DNA of 64,000 nucleotides from SHZI01 sp041396045. Lineage in GTDB: Bacteria; Pseudomonadota; Gammaproteobacteria; Steroidobacterales; GCA-2729495. Location: contig JAWKZI010000004.1 in NCBI GenBank assembly GCA_041396045.1, positions 1 through 64,000 of the forward strand. The letters are read 5' to 3'. Shown piece by piece: positions 18,743-27,381 of this stretch. Positions within the stretch are counted from its first letter, which is position 1; each line of letters opens with the position of its first letter. The notes beneath the pieces are model-generated. The model was not told the origin of the DNA. It saw only the letters and a list, made by a program, of their open reading frames with translations, and did not search any database. The position numbers were made by a program, and so were the translations under genes.

Positions 18743-19667
18743 GTGGAGTCGATTATTTCCGTCCAGAACCTGACCAAGACCTACGCGGGAGGCTTCGAGG
18801 CGCTGAAAGTGTCGACCTGGAAATCCGTCGGGGAGAACTGTTTGCCCTGCTTGGTCCCAATGGCGCCGGTAAAACAACGCTGATCAATATCATTTGCGGC
18901 ATCGTCAACCCGACGAGTGGCACAGTATTCGCTGATGGCCATGACGTCGTTCGCGATTTCGTGCCGCACGCTCGCGCATTGGACTGGTGCCACAGGAACT
19001 GGCAACAGACATGTTCGAAACGGTATGGGCAACGGTCAATTTCAGCCGCGGACTGTTCGGCAAGCCATGCAGTGCCGCGCGCGTCGAGGAAGTACTGCGG
19101 GCAGTCTCCCTGTGGGACAAGCGCAATGCCAAGATCATGATGCTCTCAGGCGGCATGAAGCGCCGCGTAATGATCGCAAAGGCACTGTCCCACGATCCCA
19201 TGATCCTGTTTCTCGATGAACCAACCGCCGGCGTCGATGTGGAGTTGCGCCGCGGCATGTGGAACATGGTCCGGGAACTCCGGACCAGCGGCGTCACCAT
19301 CATCCTCACAACCCACTATATCGAAGAGGCAGAGGAGATGGCCGACCGCGTCGGTGTGATCAACAATGGCCAGATACTGCTGGTGGAAGACACCGCCACG
19401 CTGATGCGTAAATTCGGCAAGCGGCGCTTGCAGATTCAGCTGCAGGCACCCCTGCCCTCCATCCCGGCCGCATTGGGCAACTTTGAACTGGAACTGTCCG
19501 AAAACGGCAATGAGCTTGGCTACACTTTTGACGCGCAGTCCGAAGGTGGTGGTGTCGCCAGCCTGCTGCGACGACTTGGCGAACTCGGGATTGAGTTCAA
19601 GGATCTGCACTCCAGCGAAAGCTCACTGGAAGAGATCTTCGTCAACCTGGTGAGCAAGCGACGATGA
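18743..19667 (+). CDS. ABC-2 type exporter ATP-binding protein, YadG-like (two frameshifts)
   Basis: A drug/polysaccharide-type ABC ATPase of about 308 residues. It starts at GTG 18743 (TGAGGA upstream) with SIISVQNLTKTYAGGFEALK. Walker A is GPNGAGKTT, the signature LSGGMKRR, Walker B ILFLDEPTAGVD and the H-loop TTHYIEEAEE. One missing A at 18806-18808 (AAAA expected) and one missing C at about 18960 split it into three frames; restoring them gives ALKSVDLEI and RIGLVPQELA. Its stop overlaps the permease start by four bases. Confidence 0.85.
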
Positions 19668-20425
19668 ATGTACACGCAATCCGGGCTATTTACGGCTTTG
19701 AACTGTCGCGCTGGTTTCGGACATTGGGCCAGAGCATCGCCTCGCCGATCATTTCCACTTCCCTGTATTTTGTAGTCTTCGGCGCGGCTATCGGCGCCCG
19801 CATGGGCACTATCGACGGCGTCAGCTACGGCGCCTTCATACTTCCCGGACTCATCATGCTAAACCTGCTGAACGAAAGCATTTCGAACGCCTCGTTCGGC
19901 ATATACATGCCCAAATTTGCCGGAACAATCTACGAGGTGCTGTCGGCACCCGTATCAGCGCTGGAGGTGGTAATTGGTTATGTGGGCGCAGCCGCAACCA
20001 AGTCTGTGCTGCTGGGCCTGCTCATCCTGGCCACCGCCCGGCTGTTCGTCGACTACAACATCGACCACCCGTTCCTGATGCTGACGTTTCTGATCCTGAC
20101 GGCGCTGACCTTCAGCCTGTTCGGATTCATCATTGGCATATGGGCTGACGGCTTCGAGAAGCTGCAGGTGATTCCACTGATGATTGTTACGCCACTGACG
20201 TTCCTTGGTGGCAGTTTTTACTCCATCAAGATGCTGCCACCGGTCTGGCAGAAAATTACGCTGCTGAATCCGGTGGTCTATCTGATCAGCGGATTCCGCT
20301 GGAGCTTCTACGGTGTTTCAGATATCGGTGTGGTTACCAGCCTGTTTATGATTCTCGCGTTTCTGGTCGCCTGCCTCGTCACAGCCTGGTGGATCTTCAA
20401 GACTGGTTATCGACTGAAGAGTTGA
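19664..20425 (+). CDS. ABC-2 type exporter permease, YadH-like
   Basis: A 253-residue ABC2_membrane protein with six hydrophobic segments and the family loop ending LNPVVYLISGFRWSFYG. The YadGH pair is widespread in proteobacteria; its cargo is not known. It overlaps the ATPase gene by ATGA, so the two are translationally coupled. Its last 29 bases overlap the convergent darP gene. Confidence 0.88.
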   Translation: MNVHAIRAIYGFELSRWFRTLGQSIASPIISTSLYFVVFGAAIGARMGTIDGVSYGAFILPGLIMLNLLNESISNASFGIYMPKFAGTIYEVLSAPVSALEVVIGYVGAAATKSVLLGLLILATARLFVDYNIDHPFLMLTFLILTALTFSLFGFIIGIWADGFEKLQVIPLMIVTPLTFLGGSFYSIKMLPPVWQKITLLNPVVYLISGFRWSFYGVSDIGVVTSLFMILAFLVACLVTAWWIFKTGYRLKS

Positions 20426-21044
20426 GCTGACCAAGCAACACGCTGAAGATCTGGCGATACGCCCTGCTCTTCCGCAGAGCGTTGCCTGGCCTACGCTCTG
20501 CGGAACTCCGGGCCGCAGCATCGATCTCCCTGGCATCCTTCCGGGCCTGGCGAATCAGTCCGCGCAGTTGCTGGCCGTCAGTGGCTGGAAATTCCTTTAA
20601 CCACTCCGTCAGTCGGCCTTCGTCGGCTATCAGGGCATCGCGCCACTCTTCTGCCCGGTGCTGCAACAAGATGTCCTCGGCAGACTGTCGATGCTGCAGA
20701 AGCAACGCTGAATTGACTGCATCCAGCTGCTGCGGATCCAGTCTATGCATGAGCTTGCCGATAAACTGCTTCTGCCTTCGCAGCGCTTCCAGGCTGGTAA
20801 TGCGCTTCGCGTCACTGATGGCATCCCGCAGCTTTTCAGGCATCGATAGCCCGTCGAACAGGTCTGCCTTGAGTGTCATCAGCTGTTCACCCAGGGCTTG
20901 CAGTTGAGCACTGGCATCTTTCAGTTCGGTGCGGCTGAGTGCATCCGTTCCCTTGAGTTCATTGCGGTACTGCTGATCGGCATCGCTGCCAGCAACAACA
21001 AACTCTCCATCAACAAAGTACCCCTTGCGGGTTTTACGTGCCAT
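20397..21044 (-). CDS. darP: Ribosome maturation factor DarP (YjgA, DUF615)
   Basis: A 215-residue, highly charged helical protein of the YjgA/DUF615 family, which helps assemble the 50S subunit peptidyl transferase centre. Recognisable family segments are SRTELKDASAQLQALGEQL, ALRRQKQFIGKLMH and the C-terminal SRAYRQIFSVL. An extra N-terminal 25 residues and a 13-bp perfect dyad near the C-terminal coding region are noted. Upstream lies an AT-rich divergent promoter region shared with egtB. Confidence 0.9.
   Translation of the reverse strand: MARKTRKGYFVDGEFVVAGSDADQQYRNELKGTDALSRTELKDASAQLQALGEQLMTLKADLFDGLSMPEKLRDAISDAKRITSLEALRRQKQFIGKLMHRLDPQQLDAVNSALLLQHRQSAEDILLQHRAEEWRDALIADEGRLTEWLKEFPATDGQQLRGLIRQARKDAREIDAAARSSAERRPGNALRKSRAYRQIFSVLLGQLNSSVDNQS
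20471..20506. repeat. 13-bp perfect inverted repeat inside darP
   Basis: Left arm TTCCGCAGAGCGT at 20471-20483, right arm ACGCTCTGCGGAA at 20494-20506, loop of 10 bases. It lies 45 bases after the convergent ABC permease stop. There is no T run, so it is not a typical terminator. Confidence 0.8.
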
Positions 21045-21114
21045 TTTGGAATTATAATATATATCAGATTGTTACGAATTATTTCTCATAATATAACTTA
21101 CTCTCGCTGCTGCC
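21045..21114. promoter_or_regulatory. AT-rich divergent promoter region of darP and egtB
   Basis: A 70-base spacer that is far richer in A and T than its surroundings, with TATAAT-like hexamers on both strands (for example 21053-21058 on the plus strand) and further TATA-like runs around 21086-21095. Exact -35 and -10 elements cannot be assigned. Confidence 0.45.
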
Positions 21115-22530
21115 ATGAGCGCGATCAGAGGGTACACGCCTGGCGCGAATATTGGTTTTGACACCATCCCTTCCAGTTTCTACCCTGACACGTCCGGTCC
21201 CGTTGACCTCGATCCGCAAAGACGTTTCTACCCCTTCATGCTGAACCTTTCGCAACCTGAATCCCTGGCTGGCAAGGCCACTCTCGCTGATCGTTATCGT
21301 GCGGTACGCTCGACAAGCGAAGATCTGGTCAGTTCGCTGCTGCCTGAAGACTTTGTGGTGCAATCCATGGTCAGCGCCAGCCCGGCCAAGTGGCACCTTG
21401 CCCACGTCTCGTGGTTTTTCGAACAGTTCGTGCTGAAGGAGCACATGGCCGGGTACCGGGTATTTTCTCCGCGGTACGATCATCTGTTCAATTCCTATTA
21501 CCAGTCCGTCGGGGTCATGCATGCGCGGCCCGACCGGGGACTGCTTACACGTCCTGCAGTAGGCGAAATCTACGAGTACCGGCGTCATATCGACCAGGCA
21601 ATTTTGCAACTGCTGAGCAGCCAATCACACGATATTGCTTTGGGCCAGATCGTGGAACTTGGCCTGCACCACGAGCAACAACACCAGGAGCTATTGCTGA
21701 CAGATCTGCAACATGCCTTCTCCCGAAATCCGCTGGAGCCCGCGTGGCGATCACCGTCACCGCGACCACAGCGACCAGCGGTGCCACTACGGTTTCTGGA
21801 CCAGCCTGGCGGAATCGTCCAGATCGGTGCGTCGCCGGGCCCCGATTCTGCAGGATCTGGCCATGCAGACTTCTGCTTTGACAACGAGTCACCACGCCAC
21901 CGGATTTTTCTTGAAGACTATGCTCTCGCCAATCGGCCGGTTAACAACAGTGAGTATCGCGAGTTCATCGTGGCAGGTGGTTACCGGCAGCCGTCATTTT
22001 GGCTTTCCGATGGCTGGCAATGGCTGAAGTCGAACGGCATCGAGCGCCCGCTGTACTGGGACGAGGATTGTGCAACCGCCTTCAGCCTGCTTGGTCGCCA
22101 GGCAATCGACTGGCATGCACCAGTCTGTCACATCAGTTATTACGAGGCTGACGCCTTCGCCCGGTGGGCGGGTGCGCGCCTGCCCACCGAGGGCGAATGG
22201 GAAGCGGCAGCCGCGAGTCAGCCGATTACCGGTAATCTGCAGTCAAGCGGGCGTTGGCAGCCAGAACCCCCGATCGGCCATGAGCGACAGCTCCTGCAGG
22301 TATTTGGCGACGTATGGGAGTGGACCGCGTCGGCATACAGCGCCTACCCCGGCTTCAAACCGCTTGCCGGTTCACTGGGCGAGTACAACGGGAAATTCAT
22401 GTGCAATCAGATAGTCTGTCGTGGCGGTTCCTGCGTGACGCCTGCCGACCACCTGCGGGCTACCTATCGCAACTTTTTCTACCCCGGGGAACGCTGGCAG
22501 TTTTTTGGCTTCCGCCTGGCACATTCCTGA
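21115..22530 (+). CDS. egtB: Ergothioneine biosynthesis sulfoxide synthase EgtB
   Basis: A 471-residue non-haem iron enzyme joining hercynine to a cysteine-containing thiol. The N-terminal DinB-like domain carries the three iron ligands: the His of KWHLAHVSWF and the pair in LGLHHEQQHQELLL. The C-terminal FGE-sulfatase-type domain has VNNSEYREFI, RLPTEGEWEAA, GDVWEWTASAY and CRGGSC. The start is uncertain: the ATG at 21115 has no strong ribosome site, and MLNLSQPE at 21238 is nearer the usual family start. The thiol donor (Cys or gamma-Glu-Cys) cannot be read; no egtA, egtC or egtE is nearby. Confidence 0.9.
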   Translation: MSAIRGYTPGANIGFDTIPSSFYPDTSGPVDLDPQRRFYPFMLNLSQPESLAGKATLADRYRAVRSTSEDLVSSLLPEDFVVQSMVSASPAKWHLAHVSWFFEQFVLKEHMAGYRVFSPRYDHLFNSYYQSVGVMHARPDRGLLTRPAVGEIYEYRRHIDQAILQLLSSQSHDIALGQIVELGLHHEQQHQELLLTDLQHAFSRNPLEPAWRSPSPRPQRPAVPLRFLDQPGGIVQIGASPGPDSAGSGHADFCFDNESPRHRIFLEDYALANRPVNNSEYREFIVAGGYRQPSFWLSDGWQWLKSNGIERPLYWDEDCATAFSLLGRQAIDWHAPVCHISYYEADAFARWAGARLPTEGEWEAAAASQPITGNLQSSGRWQPEPPIGHERQLLQVFGDVWEWTASAYSAYPGFKPLAGSLGEYNGKFMCNQIVCRGGSCVTPADHLRATYRNFFYPGERWQFFGFRLAHS

Positions 22531-22562
22531 AGAATTAAAAGACTTGCTGCAGGAGCAATTAC

Positions 22563-23564
22563 ATGGCCCAACCACTTAAAAAGCCCGCACTCGCTCCAGC
22601 CAGCGAGCACGATGAACTTCTGACAGAACTTGTTGAAGGATTGCGGGAACGCCCGAAGCAGGTGTCGCCCAAGTATTTCTACGACGCCAAAGGTTCAGAG
22701 CTCTTCGAAGCCATCTGTGCCCAGCCCGAGTACTATCCGACCAGGACTGAACTCGCAATCATGGAAGACCACCTCAAAGAGGTGGCGACCTTGATCGGGC
22801 CTGACGTGACCCTGGTTGAATATGGGTCGGGTGCCAGTCTGAAAACCCGCCTGTTGCTGACCGAACTGGTGACCCCGACCGCTTACGTGCCGGTCGACAT
22901 TTCACGGCAGTACCTCGCCAGCACGGCGATGGTGCTGGGTGACGAGTTTCCCCACATAGAAATGCTGCCGGTCGCAGCAGACTTCACCAGACCATTTTCA
23001 CTGCCGGAGCCGCAGGCTGCGCCGCGGCGCCGGGTTCTTTATTTTCCGGGCTCCACTATCGGCAATTTCTCCCGATCAGACGCTGTGACCCTGCTGAAAA
23101 AGATGCGGCACGATGCGGGTCCTGATGGCGCGCTGCTGATCGGCGTAGACCTTGTCAAACCAGTCGCGGTTCTGGAGCGGGCCTATAACGATGCGGCGGG
23201 CGTCACCGCTGCGTTTAACCTGAATCTGCTCAGTCACCTGAACGCAAAATTCCAGGCCAACTTTGTGGCTGACAACTTTCAGCACCACGCAGTCTGGGAC
23301 AGCGAGCACCGACGAATTGAAATGCGGCTGATCAGTTGCCGACAGCAGACCGTCAACATCGATGCCCTGAGAATTGATTTCGCGCCACAGGAATTCCTGG
23401 TAACCGAACACTCTCACAAATACACGCCGGCAGGCTTCGCCCAGTTGGCTGCCGATGCAGGCTGGATGGTTCAACAGCTATGGACAGACCGCAGACAATA
23501 CTTCAGCGTGCAATACCTGGTGCCGGCTCGGCGGGCGCTTGCGATGGCGAGTCGCTGCGCCTGA
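22563..23564 (+). CDS. egtD: L-histidine N-alpha-methyltransferase EgtD
   Basis: A 333-residue SAM-dependent enzyme that trimethylates histidine to hercynine, the first step to ergothioneine. Family features are SPKYFYDAKGSELFEAIC, PEYYPTRTEL, VEYGSGASLKTRLLL, the YVPVDIS motif, FPGSTIGNF and GVDLVKP. An AGGAG box stands 8 bases before the ATG. It lies 32 bases after egtB, surely the same operon. The last 62 bases overlap the convergent osmolyte permease gene. Confidence 0.95.
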   Translation: MAQPLKKPALAPASEHDELLTELVEGLRERPKQVSPKYFYDAKGSELFEAICAQPEYYPTRTELAIMEDHLKEVATLIGPDVTLVEYGSGASLKTRLLLTELVTPTAYVPVDISRQYLASTAMVLGDEFPHIEMLPVAADFTRPFSLPEPQAAPRRRVLYFPGSTIGNFSRSDAVTLLKKMRHDAGPDGALLIGVDLVKPVAVLERAYNDAAGVTAAFNLNLLSHLNAKFQANFVADNFQHHAVWDSEHRRIEMRLISCRQQTVNIDALRIDFAPQEFLVTEHSHKYTPAGFAQLAADAGWMVQQLWTDRRQYFSVQYLVPARRALAMASRCA

Positions 23565-25074
23565 GGCTGCGGAGAAAATCTGCTGCAACCCGCGCCGGGC
23601 TCTGGCCATCGCTGTCGACAGCGCGGTTCATGCGCCGCATGGCCTCCGGGGTTATCTGGCCGTCCAGCCTGGCCATCGCCACAAGTGCCGCCGGAAAGCG
23701 CCGCTGCGCCCCCGGACTCGCCAGAATCAATGCGTCATAAGGTGGAATTGCACCACGGTCATCAGCCAGCACCAGAAGATCGAGTGCCTCGATACGGCCA
23801 TCGGTTGAGAATGCGCTGATTACATCGACATCACCCCGACTGGCGGCCTGATACATCAGTGACGGATCCATGGTGCGCCGGCTGGCGAAATGCAGGCCGT
23901 AGGTATCCACAAGCGCACGCCACTCGGGACGACCAAAGAATTCATAATCACCACCAATGTTGAGACCAGGCGCAACCTTGCGCAGATCGCTGATCTTGCC
24001 AAGCCCCAACCGCTCTGCCAGGTCCCGACGCACGGCAAGTGCATAAGCATTTTCGAAGCCCAGACTGGCAACGACCGCTATTCCGTATTCGGTACGCAGA
24101 TACTCCTTTACTGCTTGCAGAACCAGAGGCCGGGCGGGTGGCGGTTCACGACGGCGCATCAGGGACGACCACACAGTTCCGGAATACTCCACGTAGGCAT
24201 CGATCTGGTCTGTGCGCAGTGCATCGAAAGCAACGGTAGACCCCAGCGACTGACTCACTTTGGCAGAGGTGCCAGAAAGTGCCTCGACCTGGTCTACCAG
24301 CAATTCGCTCAAAATATACTGCTCTGTAAATGTCTTGGCGCCGACCACGAATTCTGCTGACCCGGACTCCAGAAGCTGCCGGCCCCAGCTGTACCCTGCA
24401 TAGGCAAATAGCGACGCCAGTACCGCAAGCGCCAGTGCCAGCATCCGGCGCCGTCGCTGAACGATACCCAAACCTGCAAGCCTGACCAGTCCATCCAGGA
24501 CCAGCGCCAGCACGGCGCAAGCCACGCAACCCATCAAAACCGCGCTCAGGTTACGGGTCTGCAGCCCAGTAAAAATATAGTTTCCAAGACTGGTGGCACC
24601 AACCGGGGTGGACAGGGTCGCCGCCCCGACTGTCCAGACAGTTGCCGTGCGAATGCCACCAACAATTACCGGCATGGCCAAGGGCAGTTCTACGCGACGC
24701 AACTGCTGGAGGTCGGTCATGCCGACTCCCCGGGCAGCTTCCCGCGCGGCCGGATCCACTGTGGCGAGACCAGTGACGGTGTTCGTCAGAACCGGCAGCA
24801 GACTGTAGAGGACCAGGCCGAAAAACGCCGGCAGAAAGCCGATGCTCGGCAGGCCCAGAGCTGCCAGCAAGGGCACCATGATGGCGAGAAGTGCCAGGCT
24901 CGGAATGGTCTGTATAACGCTGGCGATAGCCAGCACCGGCTGTTCGAAACGGGGTATCCGCGACACGAGCACCCCGACCGGCACACTGATCGCAATACCC
25001 ACCAGCAATGCCGACAGGCTCAATTGCAGATGAGCAGTCAGATAACCAGGCAGTAACGCGAGTTGTTCGGTCAT
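23503..25074 (-). CDS. OpuC/YehYZ-like osmolyte ABC permease fused to its substrate-binding protein
   Basis: About 523 residues. Residues 1-200 are a BPD-type permease (SLALLAIMVPLLAALGLPS, and the EAA loop as EAARGVGMTDLQQLRRVELP). A further membrane helix follows (about 215-235), then a glycine-betaine/choline-type binding domain (VGAKTFTEQYILSELLVDQV, SLGSTVAFDALRTDQIDAYV, SAFSTDGRIEALDLLVLADD). Permease-binding protein fusions are known in this family. The ATG at 25074 overlaps the ATPase stop (ATGA). Ligand likely a quaternary amine, by family. Confidence 0.88.
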   Translation of the reverse strand: MTEQLALLPGYLTAHLQLSLSALLVGIAISVPVGVLVSRIPRFEQPVLAIASVIQTIPSLALLAIMVPLLAALGLPSIGFLPAFFGLVLYSLLPVLTNTVTGLATVDPAAREAARGVGMTDLQQLRRVELPLAMPVIVGGIRTATVWTVGAATLSTPVGATSLGNYIFTGLQTRNLSAVLMGCVACAVLALVLDGLVRLAGLGIVQRRRRMLALALAVLASLFAYAGYSWGRQLLESGSAEFVVGAKTFTEQYILSELLVDQVEALSGTSAKVSQSLGSTVAFDALRTDQIDAYVEYSGTVWSSLMRRREPPPARPLVLQAVKEYLRTEYGIAVVASLGFENAYALAVRRDLAERLGLGKISDLRKVAPGLNIGGDYEFFGRPEWRALVDTYGLHFASRRTMDPSLMYQAASRGDVDVISAFSTDGRIEALDLLVLADDRGAIPPYDALILASPGAQRRFPAALVAMARLDGQITPEAMRRMNRAVDSDGQSPARVAADFLRSLRRSDSPSQAPAEPAPGIAR

Positions 25075-25850
25075 CCGTTTGGCCGGGCCGGACTGGTGCC
25101 AAGCAATCTCTCCAGCGAGGCCGCCTGCCGGCGTGGCGTCTCCAGTAGTTGAGCAACACACTCATCGGCCGGCGACGCCCAGAGTTCTGCAGGCGTGCCG
25201 ACCTGGACCAATCGGCCGTAATCCAGCACTGCGATACGGTCGGCCAGCAGCAGTGCCTCCACCATGTCGTGAGTAACGAATACGGCAGTCAGTCGCAGAC
25301 GTTGGCGGATCGCGAGAAAAGTCTGTTGCAGGCGATCCCGTGTCATCGGATCCAGAGCACCGAAAGGTTCGTCGAGCAGCATGATGCGTGGCTCTGCGGC
25401 GAGCGCCCTCGCGACACCGACACGCTGCTGTTGCCCGCCGGACAATGCCGATGGATACCGGCTGGCGGCATCATCCGGTAGCTCTACCAGTTGCAGCAAC
25501 TCCGTCACGCGACTGGCAATCCGGGCCCGGTCTACGCCTGCCAGCATCAATGGCACAGCGATATTGCCGGCAACGGTCATATGGGGAAACAGGCCAATCC
25601 GCTGAAACACATAGCCGATTCGCCGGCGCAACAGGTAACCAGGCACTTTGCCGGCATCCTCGCCATCAATTCGTACCATCCCCGAGGTCGGCTCGATCAG
25701 CCGATTGATCATTTTGAGCGTCGTGGTTTTGCCGGAACCCGAGCCACCAACCAGGACCAGGAGTTCGCCAGGGGCAACGGCGAACGTCAGTTGCCGTACC
25801 GCCGGCGTCAGGCCGTAGTTCTTGGTCAGGTCGTGAACTTCAATCATCAT
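25071..25850 (-). CDS. OpuCA/YehX-like ABC transporter ATP-binding protein
   Basis: A 259-residue importer ATPase: Walker A GGSGSGKTT, signature LSGGQQQRVGVARAL, Walker B IMLLDEPFGALDP, H-loop VTHDMVEAL. It has the TTTLKMINRLIEPTSG stretch typical of osmolyte importers but lacks the C-terminal CBS domains of OpuA/OpuC ATPases that sense ionic strength. First gene of a two-gene operon with the permease-binding protein fusion, divergent from the UbiD gene with 121 bases between. Confidence 0.88.
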   Translation of the reverse strand: MMIEVHDLTKNYGLTPAVRQLTFAVAPGELLVLVGGSGSGKTTTLKMINRLIEPTSGMVRIDGEDAGKVPGYLLRRRIGYVFQRIGLFPHMTVAGNIAVPLMLAGVDRARIASRVTELLQLVELPDDAASRYPSALSGGQQQRVGVARALAAEPRIMLLDEPFGALDPMTRDRLQQTFLAIRQRLRLTAVFVTHDMVEALLLADRIAVLDYGRLVQVGTPAELWASPADECVAQLLETPRRQAASLERLLGTSPARPNG

Positions 25851-25971
25851 GATTCAGGCGGTTCCTACCCGGCCAGCGGACACCCTTGAGGGCCGGATCG
25901 CAGTAATTCTCCAGAGCCGTACAATCCACGCAGACAGCAGCTACTGCCCCACCCTGCCAGGAGGCCACCGC

Positions 25972-27381
25972 GTGCATGACTTCAGAGCGCTTGTGAATAT
26001 TCTCGAAGACCGGGGACAACTCTATCGCATCAAACGTCCGGTGGAACCCCGTTACGAGATGCCCGCGGTGATGGAGCAGATCGAGCGGGAGCGCAAAGCC
26101 TTTATTTTCGAGAACGTCAAAGGGGCCAAATTCCCGGTGGTTGGTGGCCTCCTCAACCGGGTAGAGAGCTACGGATGGGCGCTTGGATCGCCGCCCGGTG
26201 AGCCGTTTACCGTGCAGGACCTCGATGCCAGGATCGAAGCCGCAAAGCAGGCCGGGCTGCCGCCACGGGAAGTAACCTCCGGGCCCGTACAGGAAATCAT
26301 ACTTTCAGGATCGGACATCAACCTGGCTGATCTGCCGGTTCCCACTTTCTTTGAACTCGACAGTGGGGCTTTCATTACCGCAGCCTGCGGCCTTGCCCGC
26401 CATCCGGAATCCGGGCACCTTAATGTCGGTGTCTACCGGACCCTGATCCTGGGCAAGAACATCATGGTGGTGAATGCCAGTTCGTTATCTGACCTTCGCA
26501 CCTTCTATCGACACGCCGAAGAGGCTGGCGAATCCATGCCTGTCGCCCTCGCAATCGGGGTTGAACCAGCGCTGCAGATGGCAGCTGCCTGCAAACTGCC
26601 ACCTCACCTGTCCGAGCTGGATCTGGCTGGCGGTTTGCAGGGCAAGCCAATAGAGTTGGTGAAATGTCAGACGAGCGACCTGCTGGTGCCAGCCAATGCC
26701 GAGATGATTATTGAGGGACGGGTCGACTTCTCACGGAAGATCGAAAATACGCTTGGCGAATTCGCCGGACAGTACGGTCCGGAAACGGCACCCGTGACCG
26801 AGGTAACCGCCATCACCCACCGGCGCGACGCGATGTTCTACTCAATTCTGGCCGGCAAAAATCCCGAGCACAATACGCTGGGCCTTATGGCAACATTTTC
26901 CATCCAGCGAGCCCTGGCCGGCGCCTTGCGCTCGGCTTTGCCGGCAATCCGTGACATCAACGTATATCTGGACCCCAAATTTGGCTCCATGGCCCACATC
27001 GTGATCTCGATCAGAAAAAAGACCGATGCCGAGCCCATGGCACTTATAGAGGCAGCATTCGCCGCTGCTGGCGGCTTTTTTCCGGTCAGTCACATCACCA
27101 AAAGGATTGTCGTTGTTGACGACGATGTGGACGTACATGACCTGAATGATGTCGAATGGGCCATCTGGACCCGAGTGGCCGAGGCAAGCAAGTTTCGCGT
27201 GATTCCGGATATGAAGAGCTGGGAACTGGAACGCTGCGCCAAAGATGGTCGCGGCTCGTTGCGCGTTGGTATTGATGCCACCATGGATATGGAAGATCGC
27301 GACAAACTTCAGCGACCCGTCATTCCGGGAGCGGAGCGGGTCCGGCTGGCGGACTACATCGATCGCACGACTGCAGCCTGA
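25972..27381 (+). CDS. UbiD family decarboxylase
   Basis: A complete 469-residue UbiD-like enzyme. The GTG at 25972 is chosen because AGGAGG (25959-25964) stands at ideal spacing and HDFRALVNILEDRGQLYRI is the family's usual N-terminus. Other landmarks are PVVGGLLNR, the GVYRTLILGKNIMVVN stretch, ENTLGEFAGQYGP around the active-site glutamates, VTAITHRRDAMFYSI and KRIVVVDDDVDVHDLNDVEWA. It needs prenylated FMN made by a UbiX homologue, not present here. Its stop shares bases with the start of the nitrilase-like gene (TGATG), so the pair is translationally coupled. Confidence 0.93.
   Translation: MHDFRALVNILEDRGQLYRIKRPVEPRYEMPAVMEQIERERKAFIFENVKGAKFPVVGGLLNRVESYGWALGSPPGEPFTVQDLDARIEAAKQAGLPPREVTSGPVQEIILSGSDINLADLPVPTFFELDSGAFITAACGLARHPESGHLNVGVYRTLILGKNIMVVNASSLSDLRTFYRHAEEAGESMPVALAIGVEPALQMAAACKLPPHLSELDLAGGLQGKPIELVKCQTSDLLVPANAEMIIEGRVDFSRKIENTLGEFAGQYGPETAPVTEVTAITHRRDAMFYSILAGKNPEHNTLGLMATFSIQRALAGALRSALPAIRDINVYLDPKFGSMAHIVISIRKKTDAEPMALIEAAFAAAGGFFPVSHITKRIVVVDDDVDVHDLNDVEWAIWTRVAEASKFRVIPDMKSWELERCAKDGRGSLRVGIDATMDMEDRDKLQRPVIPGAERVRLADYIDRTTAA

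Noticed and set aside
18743..19000. Programmed frameshifting in the ABC ATPase
   Set aside because: Two shifts of opposite need, no slippery site plus pseudoknot, and the same kind of breaks occur in unrelated genes. Indel error explains it better.
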